Part shown: piece after piece, positions 29,801-32,408 of the stretch
Layout: every line of letters starts with the position of its first letter
Position numbering within the stretch: position 1 is the first letter of the stretch
Origin: Lentisphaerota bacterium
GTDB lineage: Bacteria; Verrucomicrobiota; Lentisphaeria; Victivallales; Victivallaceae
Assembly (NCBI GenBank): GCA_015061525.1
Contig: SUWK01000024.1
Span: 1-32,408 of the forward strand
Direction: 5' to 3'
DNA length: 32,408 nt
Notes under the pieces: model-generated
The model's input: the letters and a program-made list of their open reading frames with translations, nothing else
What the model was told of the DNA's origin: nothing
Database searches by the model: none
Position numbers and translations under genes: made by a program

Positions 29801-31308
29801 AAGAAACATACGGCACCGATGCCGCACTTGCCAAAGCGTGGAACATGCCTGGGTTGACCTTTGATACGATCAAAATGCCCATGCCCGCAGATATCGACAA
29901 ACAAAGTATCGGCGAACTGCTTGACCCCAAAAAAGACGGGAGAACGATCGATTACTTCCGGTTCCGCAACCGGGCTTTGGCAGATGCCATTGAAACCTTT
30001 GCCAAAGTGGTAAAAGAAGAGTCCGGCAACCGTTATCTGGTCGGTATTTACTACGGATACTTTGTGATGTTTTCCCATGTGAACCGCAAACTTCAGACGG
30101 TCGGCCACATGGAGATCGAGCGTCTTGCCCGTTCCCCCTATGTGGATATATTCTGGGCACCGTCCATTTACCACTGGCGGCAGATCGGGATGCCGGACGG
30201 TATCATGCAGGCGGCAGAAACTCTGAGTACCCACGGCAAGCTGGTGGTTGTTGAACAGGATATGCGGACATTTTCCGAACCGGCACACATGCAGGTCGGC
30301 AACGGCAGAAGCGATAACCCGCAGCAGAGTATTGATGATATGCACCGGGCTTTCGGTATGCTGCTGGCGCGCGGTGTCGGAACACACTGGTACGATATGC
30401 ACGAGATCTGGTTCAGGGAAAAAGTGCTGCTGGAAGCAATGAAAGATATCAATGACACTTACATGTCGCTCTCCCCGGTAAAAAACACCACTCCGGTGGA
30501 AATGTGTCTGGTCAGCGATCAGGAGAGTGCCTTCTATACCCGGCACAACTTCAACCGCAATCCGAACAAAGGTTCGGTTTACGAATTTCTGCGGACCCTC
30601 AACTACGCCGGAATACCTTTCCGCCATGTTTTTGTCAACGACCTGCTGGACAGTAAAAAAGTTCCGGCGCATAAGCTCTATATACTGACCAGCGTTATCA
30701 AGTTGGAGCCGGAAAAATACGCTGCATTGATGCAGAGATTCGCTGCTGAAAAAGCGACCGTCATTCATCTGTATGCCACCGGTGTCACCCGCAAAGACAA
30801 AACTCCGTCAGTGGAAAATATGGGTGAACTGCTGGGCATGAAGTTCCAGATGGACATGAACTACTCCAGTCCGGTCTGTATTCCTGCCCCCGGCAGCGGC
30901 ATAAAGGGCTATGGCAGTACGATCTCTTCCAATCCGTGGTTCTATCCGGTATCCGGATTTGATAAAATTCTGGGAGTTTCCGCTGACAAACGTCCGGTAT
31001 TGGTGAAAAAGGTTACAAACGGTGTTACAGTCTACTTCTCAACCTTGACGGCCCCCGGACTGGAAACACTCCGCAAAATCGCCAAAGATGCCGGAGTTCA
31101 CGTTTACAGTACCGATATCCGTCACGCTCTGCATATCGGCAACGATACATTGACGATCGTGCCAAACGCTGACGGAGAAGCAGTGATAAATCTGCCTGCC
31201 GGTAAAAAACTCCACGGCTTTATCGGCGAATACAAAGGCAAAGTTTTCGCCTCCGGTGACAAGATCCCGGTTCGCGCCGGAGTCTGTGCCCTGTTCATCG
31301 TCAGGTAA
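26833..31308 (+). CDS. Large secreted GH42-like hydrolase with duplicated amino-terminal domains
   Basis: This 1491-residue protein starts with a signal peptide (about 1-18). Two similar beta-sandwich modules follow (about 20-150 and 165-298); each has an ADGG segment, a KGY.AFAN stretch, a ..LISV or LVSV..K.. stretch with PW, and HFIV..... near the end. More beta-rich modules come next, including one with FVAYINGKEVYSG (about 590-605). From about 830 a beta/alpha barrel of the GH42/GH-A kind begins: Glu959 in GLSEGWNSEW is a likely acid/base and Glu1141 in VVVEQDMRTF a likely nucleophile. A further alpha/beta domain and beta domain end the chain. It is translated in overlap with GH78. The substrate is unknown. 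Confidence 0.75.
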   Translation: MKKFLLLFMAASSAMIFADDLLRNAPWRFVSADGGAGTVAKLENSGRKVISTLPKGYVSFANAKNLPIVPGKTYTVTAQVTAEKLTRGTHMLISVGKRTPWHAVKITEAGTPQTLTWEFTAKEGETGMRVHFIVAGENSVDVTKVELNELKAAAEQPAVKAALKPAFDIMRATPYRIINADGGKGRFKKFADGKYQVFTNSAKGYAAFANTGDLKISPDTNYRLTAVVERSAESVKCNMLVSVAKRRPWAAVPAEGVAREDDLLTYDFTTKADEKSMRPHFIVSGKGSLTVKSVKLQEYSDEDFRALKENAKVSAVNFTGTALKKTWKPFNMLNRLPGAAVSFRSNPFGGVECADLDWDAEKIKSLDVRMCSSEPGYIRVEFSNSAGQKSYVSKSAYPGSVLRDYTFNLAANPAWRGKITHIRIIWGAYERTSHVQIARISANSKANIIPFADEKKMVTEFPIIDFLPRAEYKLTFNGNNPGTTVKFFDRHGRLLDSSTLPAGKNEGVFAAPEMTVRSVLTIAEAGKGTPCIEMLNWSKPDKKVYDWRGKWIWSNTEFGPNNEYVWFKREIDIPDDAEEAELIFTADDSFVAYINGKEVYSGSSWRIPVRKTDAAEFFKSGRNVVEIRAYNEAANGGMIGDIYIKSGGKAYFFSTDKQWQYKVGGKDAPAKYTASSLELGAPPTSPWGDLVYLYVGEKGEVSVLESGSCSAKIKVDKSIPVDTDKVTFKLNFPDGSSRLVTGGVTPSTGKWSAGKTVAVKVDLPQIAQKGVTAELASDFIRSTGTFCNVPPTAEQSKELAAARIEGTGSRAHFVINGEKYPPIYYDGYGKVANTWMLEKAGKGNCKIVRINVGMHNIWKAEDKFDFSIIDRFMDAFAVNYPEAKVILKVQVTMPDWWLAKYPDDVTAYHDGRPYSKAHDRHALASARWRKDGAYAMRELMKYLKKTPGTERIFAIGLSEGWNSEWFWSTLGGATSGYSKSDYDTFRSYLKETYGTDAALAKAWNMPGLTFDTIKMPMPADIDKQSIGELLDPKKDGRTIDYFRFRNRALADAIETFAKVVKEESGNRYLVGIYYGYFVMFSHVNRKLQTVGHMEIERLARSPYVDIFWAPSIYHWRQIGMPDGIMQAAETLSTHGKLVVVEQDMRTFSEPAHMQVGNGRSDNPQQSIDDMHRAFGMLLARGVGTHWYDMHEIWFREKVLLEAMKDINDTYMSLSPVKNTTPVEMCLVSDQESAFYTRHNFNRNPNKGSVYEFLRTLNYAGIPFRHVFVNDLLDSKKVPAHKLYILTSVIKLEPEKYAALMQRFAAEKATVIHLYATGVTRKDKTPSVENMGELLGMKFQMDMNYSSPVCIPAPGSGIKGYGSTISSNPWFYPVSGFDKILGVSADKRPVLVKKVTNGVTVYFSTLTAPGLETLRKIAKDAGVHVYSTDIRHALHIGNDTLTIVPNADGEAVINLPAGKKLHGFIGEYKGKVFASGDKIPVRAGVCALFIVR

Positions 31309-31312
31309 CCCC

Positions 31313-31443
31313 GCTTTCTTTTACAAAAAAGAAAGCTTGGCAAAGAAAATGAATCGTCGCGCACGCCTCGTTGGGCGTGCTTGATCGACGCTTTTGAAAA
31401 AAGCTTGGCAAAACCCCTGTGGAAGAAGTTTCACTGGGGTTTT
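31313..31443 (+). terminator. A-unit 1: hairpin repeat ending in an intrinsic terminator
   Basis: The unit begins 4 bases after the GH42-like stop. It has a 10-bp hairpin (31313-31336), a central stem GCACGCC (31361-31367) with GGCGTGC (31374-31380) and a final stem CCCCTGTG (31414-31421) with CACTGGGG (31432-31439) followed by TTTTT. The last is a good rho-independent terminator for the glycan operon. Related units occur at 31442, 31924 and about 32056. Confidence 0.75.
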
Positions 31444-31575
31444 TCTTTCGCAAGAAAGAAAGCTTGGCAAAGAAAGCGGATTGTCGCGCCGCTCCGTTGT
31501 CGCGGCTTGATCGACGCTTTTTTGAAAAAAAGCTTTGCAAAAAACTCAGTGGAGTAACATCCACGGGGTTTTTCT
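31442..31575 (+). repeat. A-unit 2: hairpin repeat ending in an intrinsic terminator
   Basis: Stem TTTCTTTC (31442-31449) and GAAAGAAA (31454-31461) closes a GCAA loop (GNRA type). The central stem is GCCGC (31488-31492) with GCGGC (31502-31506), different from A-unit 1 in sequence but still paired. The last stem CTCAGTGG (31545-31552) with CCACGGGG (31561-31568) is followed by TTTTT. It repeats A-unit 1 in order and layout. Confidence 0.75.
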
Positions 31576-31577
31576 TT

Positions 31578-31803
31578 TTGATGCCCTCCGTGGAACGTTC
31601 AACGCACGGGTGCGAGGCGGTTGCCGCCGAGCGCGCAGTCCGCATGCGAATGTACTTTGCGAGCATTTCCATGCGAGCAAAGCCGACGCAACAAATGTTG
31701 CGAGGATGAGCGGAGGACGAGCAATAAGCCGCGAGCGACCGGAAAGAGTGCCAAAGGCACTCGCCCCGGGAGCGCAGGCGCAATAACTTAATGGAAGAAC
31801 CCA
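31578..31803. repeat. Long direct repeat, copy 1 (B-unit)
   Basis: This 226-bp block recurs at 32163-32388 with one visible difference (T at 31696, A at 32281, between the arms of a GCAAC/GTTGC hairpin). It includes a perfect GAGTGCC-AAA-GGCACTC hairpin and runs into the C-unit repeat. The 585-bp spacing and near identity point to recent duplication or gene conversion. Open reading frames crossing it are repeat translations, not genes. Confidence 0.9.
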
Positions 31804-31894
31804 ATGACCCGCAACAGTCACGGGAAGCCCCTTGAGGGTGGGGAGTTTGAGGGGAGGGAAACGAAGTGTCCCACCCCTCAAGCAAACTGAACGC
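31755..31894. repeat. Dispersed repeat, copy 2 (C-unit)
   Basis: This copy aligns base for base with 1-140, with about seven substitutions. Its first part overlaps the end of the long direct repeat at 31578-31803. Substitutions occur on both sides of the long TTGAGGG/CCCCTCA stem, so pairing is largely kept. Confidence 0.85.
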
Positions 31895-31923
31895 CGGTAA
31901 ATGCTGCTGCAAGGTATGATGCA

Positions 31924-32060
31924 CCCGCTTTCTTTCGCAAGAAAGAACGCGGGGCAAAGAAAGCGAACTGTCGCGCCGCTCCGATGTCGCGGCTTGCTCG
32001 ACGCTTTTTTGAAAAAAAGCTTTGCAAAAAACTCAGTGGAAGAACGCCCGCTGGGTTTTT
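31924..32060 (+). repeat. A-unit 3: hairpin repeat ending in an intrinsic terminator
   Basis: The first stem is the longest of the family: CCCGC-T-TTCTTTC (31924-31936) pairs with GAAAGAA-C-GCGGG (31941-31953) around a GCAA loop, with a single mismatch. The final stem CTCAGTGG (32032-32039) with CCGCTGGG (32048-32055) is followed by TTTTT. It lies downstream of a C-unit, not of a gene. Confidence 0.75.
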
Positions 32061-32145
32061 CTTTTGCAAAAAAGAAAGTTTGGCAAAGAAAGCGGATTGT
32101 CGCGCCGCTCCGATGTCGCGGCTTGATCGACGCTTTTGAAAAGGC
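32056..32145 (+). repeat. A-unit 4, truncated before the terminator stem
   Basis: It has the hairpin with GCAA loop (near 32060-32079) and the same central GCCGC/GCGGC stem as A-unit 2. After the CGACGCTTTTGAAAAG segment the sequence changes to GGCTCTGTTCCCGATATTGG and enters the second long direct repeat, so the terminator stem is missing. Confidence 0.65.
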
Positions 32146-32162
32146 TCTGTTCCCGATATTGG

Positions 32163-32388
32163 TTGATGCCCTCCGTGGAACGTTCAACGCACGGGTGCGA
32201 GGCGGTTGCCGCCGAGCGCGCAGTCCGCATGCGAATGTACTTTGCGAGCATTTCCATGCGAGCAAAGCCGACGCAACAAAAGTTGCGAGGATGAGCGGAG
32301 GACGAGCAATAAGCCGCGAGCGACCGGAAAGAGTGCCAAAGGCACTCGCCCCGGGAGCGCAGGCGCAATAACTTAATGGAAGAACCCA
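32163..32388. repeat. Long direct repeat, copy 2 (B-unit)
   Basis: Same 226-bp block as 31578-31803, with one difference. A C-unit copy begins inside it at 32340 and is cut by the window end. Confidence 0.9.
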
Positions 32389-32408
32389 GTGGCTTTGAGG
32401 AGTCACGG
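32340..32408. repeat. Dispersed repeat, copy 3 (C-unit), cut by the window end
   Basis: These 69 bases match positions 1-69, apart from a cluster of differences between matching positions 50 and 62. The exact length match of the two window ends is consistent with contig breaks at one repeat, but because they differ it is not simple circular overlap. Confidence 0.85.

Noticed and set aside
31313-32145. CRISPR array
   Set aside because: The units are about 130 bp and similar throughout, with no short constant repeats separated by unique spacers and no cas genes.
31546-32406. Minus-strand open frame of 286 codons and several shorter ones across the repeats
   Set aside because: The translation repeats itself because the DNA repeats. 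It has no ribosome site and no recognisable domain, and it crosses terminator hairpins.
1-32408. Circular element closed by identical ends
   Set aside because: The two 69-base ends differ at a cluster of positions, and the window carries chromosomal genes such as purA and rodA.

Overview
The window reads as a fragment of a Lentisphaerota (Victivallales-like) genome from the PVC group. Three things point there: a pseudopilin with the [17 protein letters not shown] amino terminus and an H-x9-DG motif, rhamnosidase-type glycoside hydrolases with no SusC/SusD pair, and intergenic DNA full of dispersed hairpin repeats. This assignment is an inference from gene content. Both ends of the window lie in the same dispersed repeat, so it may be a whole metagenomic contig that broke at repeats.

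Layout. (1) 1-256: a repeat copy plus a small mosaic of repeat fragments. (2) 257-2649, minus strand: a LemA protein and a coupled two-helix membrane protein. (3) 2824-5393, plus strand: promoter, purA and rodA. (4) 5396-12449: a compact phage head-assembly module. Its eight leftward genes are two small ORFs (one TerS-like), portal, scaffold, SU10-type major capsid protein, head-completion-like protein, a Cys-cluster/HTH protein and the large terminase. They are controlled by a divergent S24-type repressor, with three palindromic operators between. No integrase, replication, tail or lysis gene is present. (5) 12453-19161, minus strand: a Bat-type operon with fused BatB-BatC and BatD-BatE proteins, followed by two thioredoxin-fold proteins and a DsbD-like protein. 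(6) 19321-31308, plus strand: a glycan-utilisation cluster. It starts from a consensus sigma-70 promoter with a pseudopilin, then an amidohydrolase and a GH106-like hydrolase. A terminator follows, then a second promoter with a strongly structured leader, a GH78 alpha-L-rhamnosidase and a 1491-residue secreted GH42-like protein. (7) 31309-32408: tandem and dispersed hairpin repeats, several ending in intrinsic terminators.

How the genes work together. The Bat proteins, thioredoxins and DsbD look like one envelope unit combining a VWA/TPR membrane complex with periplasmic thiol chemistry. The glycan cluster would cleave rhamnose-containing polysaccharide, with the large secreted enzyme acting outside the cytoplasm and the two rhamnosidase-type enzymes, which lack signal peptides, acting inside. 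The capsid module has a complete switch (repressor, operators, facing promoters) and intact head genes but no visible way to move or inject DNA. That makes it the best candidate here for an undescribed system: a tail-less satellite, a gene-transfer-agent-like particle or a domesticated capsid. The next best candidates are the structured leader at 24038-24218 and the overlapping hairpins across the pseudopilin start at 19423-19462.
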